Part shown: in pieces, positions 52,952 through 63,800 of the stretch | How positions within the stretch are numbered: position 1 is the stretch's first letter | How the letters are laid out: each line of letters starts with the position of its first letter | Origin: Pseudomonadota bacterium | GTDB taxonomy: Bacteria; Myxococcota_A; Polyangia; GCA-2747355 | DNA length: 64,000 nt | Direction: 5' to 3' | Assembly (NCBI GenBank): GCA_016702545.1 | Contig: JADJDT010000029.1 | Location: 13,709 to 77,708 of the forward strand | The notes under the pieces: generated by a model | Told to the model about the DNA's origin: nothing | Database searches by the model: none | Seen by the model: the letters and a program-made list of their open reading frames with translations, nothing else | Position numbers and translations under genes: made by a program

Positions 52952-54394
52952 TCAACGGACGCGCAGGTCGAGCTGCTGGTCGGTGAGGTTGGCGAAGAAC
53001 ACCAGCGCGGCGTCCGTGCCGTTGCTGGTCAGCAGTTCGGCCGAGACCTCGGCGCGGCGAAAGGGCAGGGTGGTCAGCGCCTGACCGAGTAGCTGGCCGG
53101 CCTCGGCATCGCGCAGCTCCGCGAGGCCGAGCTTGGTCGGGGGCTCGCCGCCGGCGACGAGGTCGGCGGTCTTGTAGAGGTAGATGCGGCCCGCGCTCGC
53201 CGCGCCCTTGACGCTGGCCGTCGGGGCACCGACCGCGAGCAGCACGCGATCGCTGCCCTCGAAGCGCCCGATCGCCAGCGCCTGACCGAAGGCCTCGCCG
53301 GCCTCCGGAGCGGCGACCGTAACGCGTAGGGTCGCGGCGCCGCTGCTATCGAAGTCGTAGACATAGACCGCGCCGGTGCCGCCAGCGGTCTTCGGCGCGC
53401 CGACCAGCAGCTCGAACTGCGGGTCGCTGTCGAGGTTGGTGAGGAGCAAGGAGCGGCCGAAGCCTGCGGCGCCGGCCGGCGGGGCGAGCACGGTCAGCGG
53501 GCAGCCGCTGGCCCCGTCGGCGCAGGTCGCCAGGCCGCCGCCGGGCCGCAGCACGGCGACGAAGTTGCTGTCGGGTGCGGCGATCACCAGCTCGTCGGCC
53601 CCGTCGGCGCTCCCGTCCAGGTTACCCGCGGCCAGCGTGACGAAGGTGCTCTCGGGTGCCGCCGTGGCGGGCCAGCCCGGGATGCCGGTGCCAGCGATGA
53701 CGTGCCGCGCCGGCTTGTTGGCCCAATCGTCGGAGAGATAGCCCCACAGCCGCCCGCGTCCGCCGACCAGCAGTCCCCGCGAGGTGGCGTTGCCGCTGCT
53801 GTCGCGGGCCAGCGCGAAGCTCACGACCGCGGCGCCGAAATCCGCCGCCTGTGTTTCCGCTGCCGGCGCGAGGTCGCCCGGCCGGAGGGTCGCCAGCGCC
53901 TTGAACGAGCGGAAGTCGGCCAGCACGACCAGCCCCGCCGCCTCGACGCTGGAGCTGCCGACGCTGGTGGCGCCGACGTAAGCGAAGGGCCCTTCGTCCG
54001 TGGCGGGGGCCGTGAGCACCCGCGCCAGGCTGCGCGGCTGGTGGTTGCCGAGGTCGAGGGCGGTGCTGTACTGGCTGCCGCTGCTCGCGCTCGCGCGGTG
54101 CTTGCCGTCGATGGCGAAGCGCGCGCTCAGCAGCCCGGGCCGACTGCCGGTGCCGGCCGCCAGCAGCACGCCACCCTCGTCGTCCGCGGGCAGCGCGGTG
54201 CCGAGCAGCAGGCCGCCGAAGAAGTCCGAGCTGAGACCCCCGCCGCGCTCGACGCGGGCGACGGGCACGCGCTGCTCGAGGTCGTCGAAGGGGCCGAAGC
54301 TGCAAGCCGACAGGGCGGCGCTCGCGCCGCCGAGCAGCAGCGCGAGTGCTACGCGGTGGCCCGTTCTCGTCGTGGTGGTGCGTGCAGGCAGCAT
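52952..54394 (-). CDS. FG-GAP/integrin-alpha-like repeat lipoprotein
   Basis: 480 residues. Signal peptide with lipobox (GASAALSAC). The mature part contains several repeats with the integrin-alpha/FG-GAP pattern: AAGNLDGSADGADELVIAAP, FGRSLLLTNLDSDPQFELLV and FGQALAIGRFEGSDRVLLAV, each ending in a G-A-P-like turn. Such proteins form seven-bladed propellers at the cell surface. The start codon overlaps the stop of the TPR/PEGA gene by one base (TGATG), suggesting co-translation. Confidence 0.8.
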   Translation of the reverse strand: MLPARTTTTRTGHRVALALLLGGASAALSACSFGPFDDLEQRVPVARVERGGGLSSDFFGGLLLGTALPADDEGGVLLAAGTGSRPGLLSARFAIDGKHRASASSGSQYSTALDLGNHQPRSLARVLTAPATDEGPFAYVGATSVGSSSVEAAGLVVLADFRSFKALATLRPGDLAPAAETQAADFGAAVVSFALARDSSGNATSRGLLVGGRGRLWGYLSDDWANKPARHVIAGTGIPGWPATAAPESTFVTLAAGNLDGSADGADELVIAAPDSNFVAVLRPGGGLATCADGASGCPLTVLAPPAGAAGFGRSLLLTNLDSDPQFELLVGAPKTAGGTGAVYVYDFDSSGAATLRVTVAAPEAGEAFGQALAIGRFEGSDRVLLAVGAPTASVKGAASAGRIYLYKTADLVAGGEPPTKLGLAELRDAEAGQLLGQALTTLPFRRAEVSAELLTSNGTDAALVFFANLTDQQLDLRVR

Positions 54395-55902
54395 CAGAAC
54401 CTCACTTCTGTGGTGACACCGGCGAAGGTCGGGCCGAGTACCGGGGTCAGCGCCACCCGGCGTGTCTCCGTTTCGCCGTAGGAGTCCGGGCCCTCGTTAC
54501 GCACGAGGTAATAGACGCCCAGTACGCCGACCACGCCGCCGAGGGCGAAGAGCGAGTCGGCCACGACGGCCGCCACGCGACCCTCGAGGAAGCGCCGGTC
54601 CGAGCGATCGATCAGCGCGCCGCCCTTGATGTCGGCCTCGAGGCCATCCTTGCGCTTGTTGCTGACGATCGCCGCGCCGACGCCCACGCCCAGCAATGCG
54701 GCCGCCATGCCGAAGGAAACGTAGGCCTTGGTGCGCGAGGGCTCCGGGTTGAGGCGCACGGCGAGTTGCACCTCCTCGGCCTTGGACACGCTGATCCGCG
54801 TCTCGTAGGCCTTGAAACCTTCGCGCTCGAGGCGCACGCGGTGGTCGCCGACGGTGATCTCCGCGCGGCAGGGCGTGCCGCTGCAGGTGACGAGCCGGCC
54901 ATCCACGCGGATCTGCGCCCCGCGCGTCGTGCGTCCGGTGACGCGCAGCCAGCCGTGGCGGACCGGCTCGAGCGTGAAGTTGACGACGTGGGTTTGGCCG
55001 GCGACGACGTTCACCTGGCGCTCGAAGTCGGCGTAGCCCTCGCGCGCGACGACGACCTTGCGGCGGCCGGGCAGGAGGTACCCGCTATAGGGCGTGTGCC
55101 CGACCGCGCCGAACTGGCGCTGGTCGAAGAATACGCTGGCGCCGGGGATGTTGCCCTTGACCTCGATCCAGCCGAGGTTGCGCTGCGGGGTCAGCGCAAA
55201 ATAGAGGTAGGTCAGCCGATCGGTGCGCACGCTGACGGTCTTGCGCACCGTGGTGAAGTCCTTGAGCTCGATGATCAGCGTCTGCTGGCCTGGTGGCAGG
55301 CTGCCGGTGTAGGGCGCGCGGGTGAAGATGCCGTTCTTCTTGTCGCCGAGGTAGATCGCCGCCCCTTCGGGAGCGGACTCGATGACGACCAGGCCCTTGG
55401 GCTGCACCGGCGGCAGCGTGGGGAGCGCGGGCTGCACGGGTTGCACGGGTTGACTCGTGGGCTGCGAGGTCGCCGACGAAGCCTTGTCCGTCGAGGGGGC
55501 CTCCACCGGCACAGGCGGACTCAGATAGCTGCGAATGGCGCCGATGCGCGCTTCGACCATCTTGTGGTCCTGGCTGTGCGGCTCCGCGGCCAGGAAGCGC
55601 TCGTAGAACTCCAGCGCGCGCTGGAAGTCCTTGTTCTTCTCGTAACAGACGGCGACGTTGAAGAGGAACGCGCTGAAGGGCTTGGCCTCGTAGGCGCTGC
55701 GAAAGCGCAGCGCGGCGGCGAGGAAGTCGCCTTGCAAATAGAGGTTCTGCCCCTCGTCGAAGTGATCCTTGGCCTGTTGGGTAGCGCTGTCCTGGGCCCC
55801 CGCGGCGCCCGGGGCCAGCAGCGCGGCCAGCAGCAAGGCCAGAGACAGCCCGCGCCGCGCCCAGGTGTGGGGTCGAGCAGATACGTGACGCCAATAGCGC
55901 AT
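54394..55902 (-). CDS. TPR and PEGA domain exported protein
   Basis: 502 residues. Signal peptide (LSLALLLAALLAPGAAGAQ) and a TPR pair at about 45-120 (HFDEGQNLYLQGDFLAAALR; NVAVCYEKNKDFQRALEFYE). A Pro/Thr/Gln linker leads to three PEGA domains (GLVVIESAPEGAAIYLGDKK; GWIEVKGNIPGASVFFDQRQ; GWLRVTGRTTRGAQIRVDGR), followed by two membrane helices (FGMAAALLGVGVGAAIV; LFALGGVVGVLGVYYLV). It is coupled to the FG-GAP lipoprotein gene. An envelope assembly or surface-binding role is inferred. Confidence 0.8.
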   Translation of the reverse strand: MRYWRHVSARPHTWARRGLSLALLLAALLAPGAAGAQDSATQQAKDHFDEGQNLYLQGDFLAAALRFRSAYEAKPFSAFLFNVAVCYEKNKDFQRALEFYERFLAAEPHSQDHKMVEARIGAIRSYLSPPVPVEAPSTDKASSATSQPTSQPVQPVQPALPTLPPVQPKGLVVIESAPEGAAIYLGDKKNGIFTRAPYTGSLPPGQQTLIIELKDFTTVRKTVSVRTDRLTYLYFALTPQRNLGWIEVKGNIPGASVFFDQRQFGAVGHTPYSGYLLPGRRKVVVAREGYADFERQVNVVAGQTHVVNFTLEPVRHGWLRVTGRTTRGAQIRVDGRLVTCSGTPCRAEITVGDHRVRLEREGFKAYETRISVSKAEEVQLAVRLNPEPSRTKAYVSFGMAAALLGVGVGAAIVSNKRKDGLEADIKGGALIDRSDRRFLEGRVAAVVADSLFALGGVVGVLGVYYLVRNEGPDSYGETETRRVALTPVLGPTFAGVTTEVRF

Positions 55903-56110
55903 GAACGAACCTCGTCTCGTTGGGGCTCGGCGATCCGAGCGCGCCGCGTTCGAGCGTGAATGCGGTGAACGCCGGCATTATTGACCGCCGCCGCTTGGCG
56001 CTGTCAACGCCCGTGGCAAGATAGGGGCAAGACGCCCCGGCCCTGCCAACCCCGCGCTTCGGCGGGCCGAGGCCCGTGACGGGGGCGGCGGGCGTGTTAC
56101 CGTGGGCGGG

Positions 56111-56644
56111 ATGAAGCAGGTCGCCAAACGTGGCGTGCTCGTGCCGGTCGCGCAGGCCCTGCGGCGGCTGGTCAGCCGGCGCGGCATCGAGATGCCGCTG
56201 CGGCAGCATGCGGTCGCGGCGCGCTGGGCGGAGCTGGTCGGCGCCCGCATCGCGGCCCACTGCTGGCCGCTCGACCTGCGCGATGGTGCGTTGACCGTGG
56301 CCGTCGCCGACAGCTCCTGGCTCCACCAGCTCAGCTTCCTGCGGGCCGAGCTGGTGGTGCGCATCCGGGCCAAGCTGCCCGACTGCGAGGTCGAGTCGAT
56401 GCGCCTCGTCGCGGCGGCCCAGCTGCGACGCGCGCGGCCAGACGCGCTGAGCGGGACCTTGCGCCTGCCGGACGCGGAGAAGGAGAACGTCTCAACCGCC
56501 CAGCGCCAGCAGGCGGAGGCCCGCGCCGACGCCGAGCTGCCCGCGTTGCCCGATGGCGAGCTCAGGCGTCACATCGTCTCGGCGCGAGCGGCGCAGCTCG
56601 CCGTCGACCGGGGGCAGAGCGGGCCAGGATCCGCCCGCTCGTAG
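56111..56644 (+). CDS. DUF721 / DciA-family protein
   Basis: 177 residues from ATG 56111. The conserved core lies at residues 10-95: VPVAQALRRLVSRRGIEMPL, AARWAELVGARIAAHCWPLD, and LTVAVADSSWLHQLSFLRAE. DUF721/DciA proteins load or regulate the replicative helicase DnaB in many bacteria lacking DnaC. The C-terminal half is Ala/Arg/Gln-rich and variable. Stands alone; the upstream 200 bp are shared with the divergent TPR/PEGA gene. Confidence 0.8.
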   Translation: MKQVAKRGVLVPVAQALRRLVSRRGIEMPLRQHAVAARWAELVGARIAAHCWPLDLRDGALTVAVADSSWLHQLSFLRAELVVRIRAKLPDCEVESMRLVAAAQLRRARPDALSGTLRLPDAEKENVSTAQRQQAEARADAELPALPDGELRRHIVSARAAQLAVDRGQSGPGSARS

Positions 56645-56690
56645 CGGGCGACGCCACCGGCGCGCGCGGCCTTCGAAGGGTTGCCCCGTG

Positions 56691-56705
56691 GCGGGCTACG
56701 CCCGC
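56691..56705. terminator. Short hairpin between convergent genes
   Basis: GCGGGC (56691-56696), loop TAC, GCCCGC (56700-56705). It overlaps the stop codon of the methyltransferase gene and lies about 50 bp after the DUF721 gene stop. It is a modest GC-rich stem without a T tract. Confidence 0.35.
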
Positions 56706-57424
56706 TTGCGCAGCTCGAGCAAGTTCAGGAAGCAGAAGCCCGGCCAGGCGAGGGTGGCATTGAGCAGGCGGTGCAGGGGCAGCGAGCGAGCGGGGGCGAA
56801 CCAGGTCAGGGCGGAGATCAGCGGGAAGGTCGGGAAGACGCCGCGCCTGCTCAGTACCTCGAAGCCGCTGTCCTTGATCAGCTCGAGGTACTCGGCGATC
56901 GGCCGGTCGCCCGGATGGCGCTCGGCCTGCGACGTCCGCAGCAGGCGCCCGGCGAAGAGGAAGGCCAGGCGCGAGGCGAAATGGGCCAGGTTGGGCAGCG
57001 AGACCAAGGCGCGCCCGCCCGGCTTGAGCACGCGGGCCAGCTCGCTGAAGGCCTGCGCCTGCGTGGCATAGCCGAGGTGCTCGATCACATCGAGGGCCAG
57101 CACCAGGTCAAAGCTGCCGGGCTCCCAGGGCAGCTGGGTGATGTCCCCGCGCGTGACGAAGGGCGAGCTGTAGTGCAGGTCGAGTCCCTGAATGTCCCGA
57201 CCCTGCTTGCGGTACTCCTCGACGAGCAGGCCCTCGCCACAGCCGACATCGAGGATGCGAGCCTGCGCGGCCGGCACCCGATCGAGGTACGCGCGGACGC
57301 GCGCCAGCTTCTCGACGTAGACCGGATAGTAGCGCCAGCTCGGGTCGGGCTCGCGATGGTAGTCGCCACGCTGCTGATATTCGCCGGCACGCGCGGGAGG
57401 GATCGACGAAGTCGAGGTGTCCAT
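56696..57424 (-). CDS. Class I SAM-dependent methyltransferase
   Basis: 242 residues from ATG 57424. Motif I is ILDVGCGEGLL (57-67), followed by GLDLHYSSPFVTRGDIT, motif ...SFDLVLALDVIEHLGY and LKPGGRALVSLPNLAH. These are typical of UbiE/UbiG/MetW-like (methyltransf_11) enzymes. A C-terminal region of about 70 residues has a hydrophobic segment (LARSLPLHRLLNATLAWPGF-type), suggesting membrane or lipid substrate. A longer frame upstream exists but its N-terminus is a shadow. Substrate unknown. Confidence 0.82.
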   Translation of the reverse strand: MDTSTSSIPPARAGEYQQRGDYHREPDPSWRYYPVYVEKLARVRAYLDRVPAAQARILDVGCGEGLLVEEYRKQGRDIQGLDLHYSSPFVTRGDITQLPWEPGSFDLVLALDVIEHLGYATQAQAFSELARVLKPGGRALVSLPNLAHFASRLAFLFAGRLLRTSQAERHPGDRPIAEYLELIKDSGFEVLSRRGVFPTFPLISALTWFAPARSLPLHRLLNATLAWPGFCFLNLLELRKRA

Positions 57425-57774
57425 GAGGCCGCCTATACCCCGAAAATTGCCCTGGCCGCCATGCAGAAAATGGCCATCAGAACCTGGCGCGCGAGGGGAG
57501 CGGTCCCGCCTCTTCGCGTGTTCCCACCGCATGGGCTTGCTCCGAAGGGGATGGCCTCGATGGATCGTCGCGCAGGCTCGTGGCCCCTCCCACTATCCGT
57601 CTGCGCTCGGGTCTACTCAACGGCGCACGCGACGCCCGCGAGCGGGTCGGGTTGACAGAGGTGGTGAGGCCGATAGAGTTGTCTACACACGTTATGAGAA
57701 CGGCATGAATCCAGCGAGCGCAGCCCCACTGCGCCACCTTACGGCGACGAGGGCCCGTGGCGGAGGCGCGCGGC
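57425..57774 (+). promoter_or_regulatory. Intergenic region with a sigma-70-type promoter for the metal efflux operon
   Basis: TTGACA (57652-57657), 16-bp spacer, TAGAGT (57674-57679): a good housekeeping promoter facing the efflux genes. Immediately downstream, TTGTCTACACACGTTATGAG (57679-57698) is AT-rich for this genome and may be an operator for a metal-responsive regulator, though no clear dyad was identified. The remainder of the gap shows nothing I could assign. Confidence 0.6.
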
Positions 57775-58122
57775 GTGCGCTGTGTGCTGGGGCGCCCGGT
57801 CGTCGCGCCGGCCCTAGTGGTCGCTGTGGTGGTCTTCGCGGCGGCCGGCGCCTGGTGGCTCGCGCCGGCGAGCCTGGAGCGGGCGCGCCCCTTCTTGCAC
57901 TCGACCTCGCACTCGACGTGCCCGGACGCGGGCGACGATGGCAATCCTTGCGATCCCACTTGCCCCTGCTCGTGCTGCCCCGGTCACGCGCCAGCGGTGG
58001 CCTTCCTGTCGCTGCGAATCACGACCCAGGCCCCGTCATCGCAGCCGCGTCGGGTCTCGCATGCCGACGACGTGCAACCGAACGACCTCCCCTTTCGCAT
58101 CTTCCACCCGCCGCGCGCCTGA
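57775..58122 (+). CDS. Small membrane protein with a cysteine-rich segment
   Basis: About 115 residues from GTG 57775, which has GGAGG 8 bp upstream; a GTG at 57757 is an alternative. One membrane helix (APALVVAVVVFAAAGAWWLA) is followed by HSTCPDAGDDGNPCDPTCPC and SCCPGHAPA, six Cys and three His in 35 residues. That density suggests metal binding, and the gene directly precedes the metal efflux genes. A role as a metal sensor or metal chaperone of the efflux system is inferred. The last third is low-complexity. Confidence 0.6.
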   Translation: MRCVLGRPVVAPALVVAVVVFAAAGAWWLAPASLERARPFLHSTSHSTCPDAGDDGNPCDPTCPCSCCPGHAPAVAFLSLRITTQAPSSQPRRVSHADDVQPNDLPFRIFHPPRA

Positions 58123-58182
58123 GCTCCGTCGCTCGCGCGATCTCGACGTGTCCTTGGGCGTCCTTGCCTGCAGGTGGTTGCC

Positions 58183-59488
58183 ATGCGTTGCACGGCCCTG
58201 CGTGCCTCCCTTGGGAGGCGCGATCAGCTCCTGTTCGTCGTCCTGCTGCTGGCCAGCCCGGCGCGGGCCAACCCGGGCCCGGTCGCTGCCGTAGCCGCGC
58301 CGGCCGCAGCCTCGAGGCTCTCCTCCACCAGCGCCGTCAGCGTCGACTGGCCGGCCGTCGTTCGGCTGGTGCAGCAGCATCCCCGACTCGCCGCGGGCAG
58401 GCTGCTGGTCGATGCGGCTCGCGGGGGCGTCGACGCGGCCCTAGCCGTGCCCAACCCGACGCTGGCGGGCAGCGTCGGCCAGGGGCGGGCGCGCAGCGGG
58501 GACGCCTCGCGCGCCGAGGTGGGGCTGGCGCTGACGATGCCCCTCTCTTGGCTCGCCCAGCGCCGGTCGCGGGTCGACGCGGCGGCGGGCGAAGTCGAGC
58601 TGGCGGTGGCCGAGAGCGAGGCGCTCAGGCGAGCCGTGCTGGTACAGCTCAGGACACTGTTCTGGAGCCTGGCCTACGAGCAAGCCCGAGTCGCGGCGCA
58701 CGAGGCCTTGCTGGGCCAGACCTCGACGCTCGTTCGCCTGGTCCGGCGGCGCGTGGAGATGGGAGAGGTTCGCCCCGTGGAGGGGATCCGGGTCGAGATC
58801 GAGCTCGAGAAGATCACCAGCGACCTGGAGTCGGCACGGGTCGCCTGCGCGGCCCGCCAGGCTGAGCTCGCATTGTGGGTCGGCCTGCCCGTGGGCCAGG
58901 CACTCGTCGCTGTCGCCGACCTGGAGACGCTACCCCGCGCCATGGCGCGCGACACGGCCCTGGCCCGTGCGACGCATCCGGCGCTGGGGGTCGCTCGGGC
59001 GCGCGCACGGTTGCTCGCCGCGGAGGTGGGCACCGAGCGGATGGCGCGTGTCCCAGCGCTGTCCGTCAACGGTTTCACGCTGCACGAGCTCGATCGCCGA
59101 GCCTATGGGGTCGGGCTCACTGTCGACCTGCCGCTCGGCAACTGGAACGCCGGGCGGATCGCCCAGGCCGAGGCCAGGCTGGCGGCGGGTCGAAAGGCAA
59201 GCCGAGGCCACGCGACTGGAGATCGCGGCGAGCATCGTCGAGGCCCAGGCCGCCTGCCGGGCGGCGGTCCTGACCGCAACCCGCTTCCGCAACAACGTGG
59301 TGCCGCGCGCGGCGACCGCCGCGGCCACGATGGCCAGGACCTACCAGCTCGGCGAGACGAGCCTGCTCGAGGTCATCGACGCCCGTCGGACCCTGCTCGA
59401 CGCGCGCCGCCTCGAGCTGAGCGCGCTGGCGCAAGCCCAAATCGACTGCAGCCGTCTCCGCGCGCTGGTCGGAGAGGAGCCTCAATGA
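58183..59488 (+). CDS. CzcC/CusC-type outer-membrane factor (TolC family), frameshifted
   Basis: Signal peptide (LLFVVLLLASPARAN), then TolC-family helical repeats with NPTLAGSVGQ, LTMPLSWLAQRRSRVDAA and the second half starting near VGLTVDLPLGNWNAG. The frame changes once near 59185-59190 (one extra base); the reading then continues RVERQAEATRLEIAASIVEA to TYQLGETSLLEVIDARRTLL, the conserved C-terminal signature. About 434 residues. Its stop overlaps the start of the adaptor gene (ATGA). Outer-membrane channel of the tripartite metal pump. Confidence 0.85.
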
Positions 59489-60801
59489 GTATTCGACCCA
59501 CCCTCGATGCCCTCGCGCTGGTCCTGCTGACCGCGAGCCTGTCCTGCCACGGCGGTGATCGAAGCGAGGTCGCCAACGCCAGGCCCGCCCCAGCCGACGA
59601 CCACGCGGAGCACGGACGATCGGACGGCGAGGGCCAGCCGGAGGGGGCTGAGGCCAAGCCGCCCTCGGATCTCGACAGCCCGGTTGAGGTGCTGGTGGCG
59701 CGCACCTGCGAGCACCAGAAGAAGACCTTCGAGTGCGACCAGTGTCGCTACGAGGTCGGCTTCGTGCGCGCGCCCGCGAGCCTCATGCAGGGCGGGCTGA
59801 TCACGACGGTCAAGGCCGAGCAGCAGAGGGTCGCGGTGCCGATCGCGCTCACGGGTGAGATCCGCTTCGACGAGCGACGCGTGGGCCACGTCAGTTCGCA
59901 GGTGCAGGGCATCGTCAAGCAGGTGCACGTCGCGCTCGGCGACCGGGTCAAGCAGGGCCAGGCGCTGGTCAGGATCGAGAGCGTCGTGGTGGGGAGGCGC
60001 AGGCCGCCTACCTCGAAACCCACGGGCTGCTGACGCTGGCCCGCCGCAACTTCGAGCGGGTGTCCATGCTGCGCCGCGAGCACATCGCCTCCGAGAAGGA
60101 GTTCCTCCTGGCGCAGCAGGAGCGCGAGGCCGCCGCGATTCGCACCGAGGGGGCGCGCGGCAAGCTCAGGCGCCTGGGGACGCAGGGGGCCGCGCGCGGG
60201 CGGTTGGTGCTCCGCGCCCCGATCGACGGGTCCGTGCTGGTGATGCACGCGGTGTCGGGCGAGGTCGCCCAGACCGATGAACCACTGGTCACCGTGGGTG
60301 ACAACACGACGGTCTGGGTCTGGGCCGATCTTTACGAGCGCGACATCGCCACGGTGACGAGGGGACAGGCGGCACAGCGGCTCACGGCGTCGATCGCCGT
60401 CAGGGCCTACCCTGGCGAGAGCTTCCCCGGGACCGTCGATCTGGTCAGCCCGGCGATGGACGAGTCCTCGCGCACGGTGAAGGTGCGGGTTGCGGTGAAG
60501 AACCCAGATGGCCGGCTCCTGGCCGGGATGTTCGCCGCGCTGCAGCTCTTTCTGCCGGGGCCGAGCAGACCCTGGTGGTCCCCGCGTGGCGCTGCTGGAG
60601 GACGAGGGAAGAACGTTCGTCTTCGTCCACCACCACGGCGACTACTACCTGCGCCGACCCGTCGTCGCGGGGCGCCGCTGGGCCGGGTGGGTGGAGATCG
60701 CGCGGGCTTCGGGCCGGCCCAGACGGTGGTCGCCACGAGGGGCCTTTCTGATGAAGTCCGACGTCCTGCGCTCGAAGATGGGCGCCGGCTGCGCGGATTG
60801 A
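59485..60801 (+). CDS. CzcB/CusB-type periplasmic adaptor, several frameshifts
   Basis: Lipoprotein-like start (LTASLSC) and a His/Asp/Glu-rich linker, then a CEHQKKTFECDQCRYEVGFV motif found in adaptors of heavy-metal RND pumps. The barrel-hairpin core follows (GEIRFDERRVGHVSSQVQGI; LVLRAPIDGSVLVMHAVSG; VTVGDNTTVWVWADLYERDI), and the C-terminus LMKSDVLRSKMGAGCAD is typical of CusB-type proteins. Frames change near 59990, 60560, 60590, 60700 and 60745. Conserved residues continue across every break, so sequencing error is more likely than decay. Links inner pump to outer-membrane channel. Confidence 0.82.
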
Positions 60802-60813
60802 CCGGAGCCCACC

Positions 60814-63800
60814 ATGCCCGTCGTCAACCTCCTCCTCAAGAACCGCTTCCTGGTGCTGCTCGGCACCGCGCTGCTGATCGCCGCGGGCATCGTGGCCTGG
60901 CGGCGCCTGCCGATCGACGCCTTCCCCGACGTCACCAACACGCAGGTGATGATCCTCTCAAGGCGCCTGGCCTCGCGGCGGTCGACGTCGAGCAACGCGT
61001 GAGCTACCCGATCGAGCAGGTGATGCGCGGCCTGCCGCGCGTGAAGCAGGTGCGGTCGCTCTCCAAGACCGAGCTCTCCCAGGTGGTCATCATCTTCGAG
61101 GACGGGGTCGATACCTATTGGACGCGGCAGGTCGTCTTCGGAGCGCCTCGGCATGGCTCGTGACCAGCTTCCCCGCAGGTCGAGCCCGAGCTGGGGCCGA
61201 TCTCCACCGGTCTCGGCGAGATCCTTCAGTACACGCTCGAGGGCGATCGCGCGGGACCGATGGAGCTGCGCACGGTCCAGGATTGGATCGTCGCGCCCCT
61301 GCTCAAACCGATCCCCGGCGTCAATGAGGTCAACAGCTTCGGTGGCGAGGTCAAGCAGTACCAGGTGTTGGTGTCGCCCGGAGCGGCTGCTCAAGTACGA
61401 CCTGACCGTGGCCGAGGTCGTGGGGCGGTCGACAGGCAACGCCAACGCGGGCGGCGGCGTCGTGGTGCGCGGCTGGGAGCAACTCTACCCCTGCGCGGCG
61501 TGGGCTTGCTGAGGGACATCCCGGACCTCAAGCGCATCGTGCTCAAGGCCCGCCACGGGGCGCCCGTCTACCTGCGGGACGTGGCCGACGTCGTGATCGG
61601 CGCCGGAGCCCCGGCAGGGGCGGTCTCCCGCGACGGCCGGGGGCGAGGTCGTGGCCGGCATGATCATCATGCTCAAGGGCGAGAACGCTCAAGAGGTCGT
61701 CAGCCGGGTCAAGGAGGCGTCCGTACGACCCGCGGCGCTCCCGCGCGGGTCTGCGGCTCAAGGTGTTCTATGACCGGACCTCGCTGATCGAGGCCTGTAT
61801 CAAGACGGTGGTCGATGCGCTGCTCGAGGGCGGCTCTTCGTCGTGCTGATCCTCTTCCTCTTCGTCGCCGAGCTGCGCACCGCGCTGATCGTCGTGCTCT
61901 CGTTGCCGCTGACCTTCCTCGTCAGCTTCATCGTGATGGGCCTCGCGGGGATCAGCTCGAACCTGATGAGCCTGGGCGGTCTCGCCTTCTCGGTCGGCAT
62001 GGTGGTCGATGCGTCGATCGTGGTGGTGGAGAACATCCGTCGCCACCTCGCGCAGGCGAGCGCAGCGCGAACCAGACGACAGGTCGTGGGCGCGGCGCTG
62101 GTCGAGGTCGCGCGGCCCGTCGCCTTCTCGGTGGTGATCGTCGCCATCATCCTGCTGCCGCTCTTCCCGCTCCATGGCATCGAGGGCAAGATGTTCCGCC
62201 CCGCTCGCGGCGACGATGCTGATCGCGCTGCTGGTATCGCTGCGGGTGGCGCTGACGGTGATCCCCGTGCTCGCGGAGGCTGTCCTGCCACGGGCTCCCG
62301 AGGGCAGGTTCGGCTTCATCCGCCGGCTCCACGCCGCTACCTGCGGTTGCTCGGCGGCGCCCTCCGGCGGCCGGCGCTGACGCTCGCGCTGGCGGGGTGG
62401 TGCTGGTCGCGTCGCTGGCGCTCCTGCCGCTCATCCGCACCGAGTTCATACCGCCCCTCGACGAGGGCTCGATCGCCGTCAACGTCGTGCGCTTGCCCAA
62501 CGCGTCGCTCGCTGGGGCGGTCAAGGTCGCTCGTTTCATCGAGCAGCGTCAGGCCAGTTCCCCGAGATCGAGACCGTGGTAAGCAAGACCGGTCGGGCCG
62601 GATCTCGGAGGGACCGATGGGGCCCGAGCAGACGGACGTCTGATCACGCTCAGGCCCCGCCAGCGCTGGGGCGGCCGCAGCAGGTCGGAGCTGGTCGAGG
62701 CGATCCAGCACGGAGCTGGCCCAGATCCCCGGCCTGCGCTGCTCCTTCTCGCAGCCGATCGCCTTGCAGGTCAACGAGCTGATCTCAGGCGTGAAGAGCG
62801 ACCTCACGATCCAAGGTCTTCGGCCCCGACCTCGGCGTGCTCAAGCGGGTGGCTGACCGCAGTGGCAAAGCGCTGCAAGGGGTCGAGGGCGCTCAGGACG
62901 TCAAGGTCGGGCAGGTCTCCGGGATGTCCCAGCTCGATGTGGTGATCGACCGCGAGGCGGTCGCCTCGCCACAGGATCCAGATCGCGGCGGTCAACGCCA
63001 CGATCGAGGCGGCAGTGGCGGGCCGGCGGGCGACGACGTTGATCGAGGAGCAGCGCCGGTTCGCGGTCGTTGTAAGGTTTCCCGAGGGCCCGCGCGGCGA
63101 CCTGCCCGCGCTCGAGCGGCCTGCTGGTCCACCGCCCCGGGCGGCGACGCGTGCCGCTGGCGCAGATCGCCGAGTTCAAGGTGGTCGAGGCGCCGGCCCA
63201 GGTCAGCCGCGAGAACGGGATGCGGCGCGTGGTGGCGGAGGTCAACATCCGCGGCCGAGACCTGGGGGCTTCGTCGCCGAGGTCAGGCGCGCCTGGCGCC
63301 GATCGTCAGCGAGCTCCCATCCGGCTACCACGTCGAGTACGGCGGGCAGTTCGAGAACCAGCAACGGGCGATGGGGCGGCTCGCCATCGTCGTGCCGGTG
63401 GCGCTGCTCCTGGTCGTGGTGCTGCTCTACCTCGCGCTCCGGTCGCTTTGGAACGCCCTGCTCGTGCTGCTCAACCTGCCCTTCGCTGCTGTTGGGCGGA
63501 GTGGTCGCGGCGGTGGCCTTCCGGCTGCCGATCTCGGTCTCGGCCGCGGTCGCGTTGATCGTGCTGCTGGGCATTGCCGTGCAGAACGGCGTCGTGCTGG
63601 TGGCCTTCTTTCGCCAGCTGCGCGAAGCAGGGCGGGTCCGTCGCCGACACGGTGACCAAGGGCTGCGACCTGCGGTTCCGGCCGCTGCTGATGACCGCTC
63701 TGACGAGCTTCATCGGCCACCTGCCGATGCTCTACGCGACAGGCTCGGGCGCCGACATCCAGCGGCCGTTGGCGGTGGTGGTGATGGGCGGGCTGGTCAC

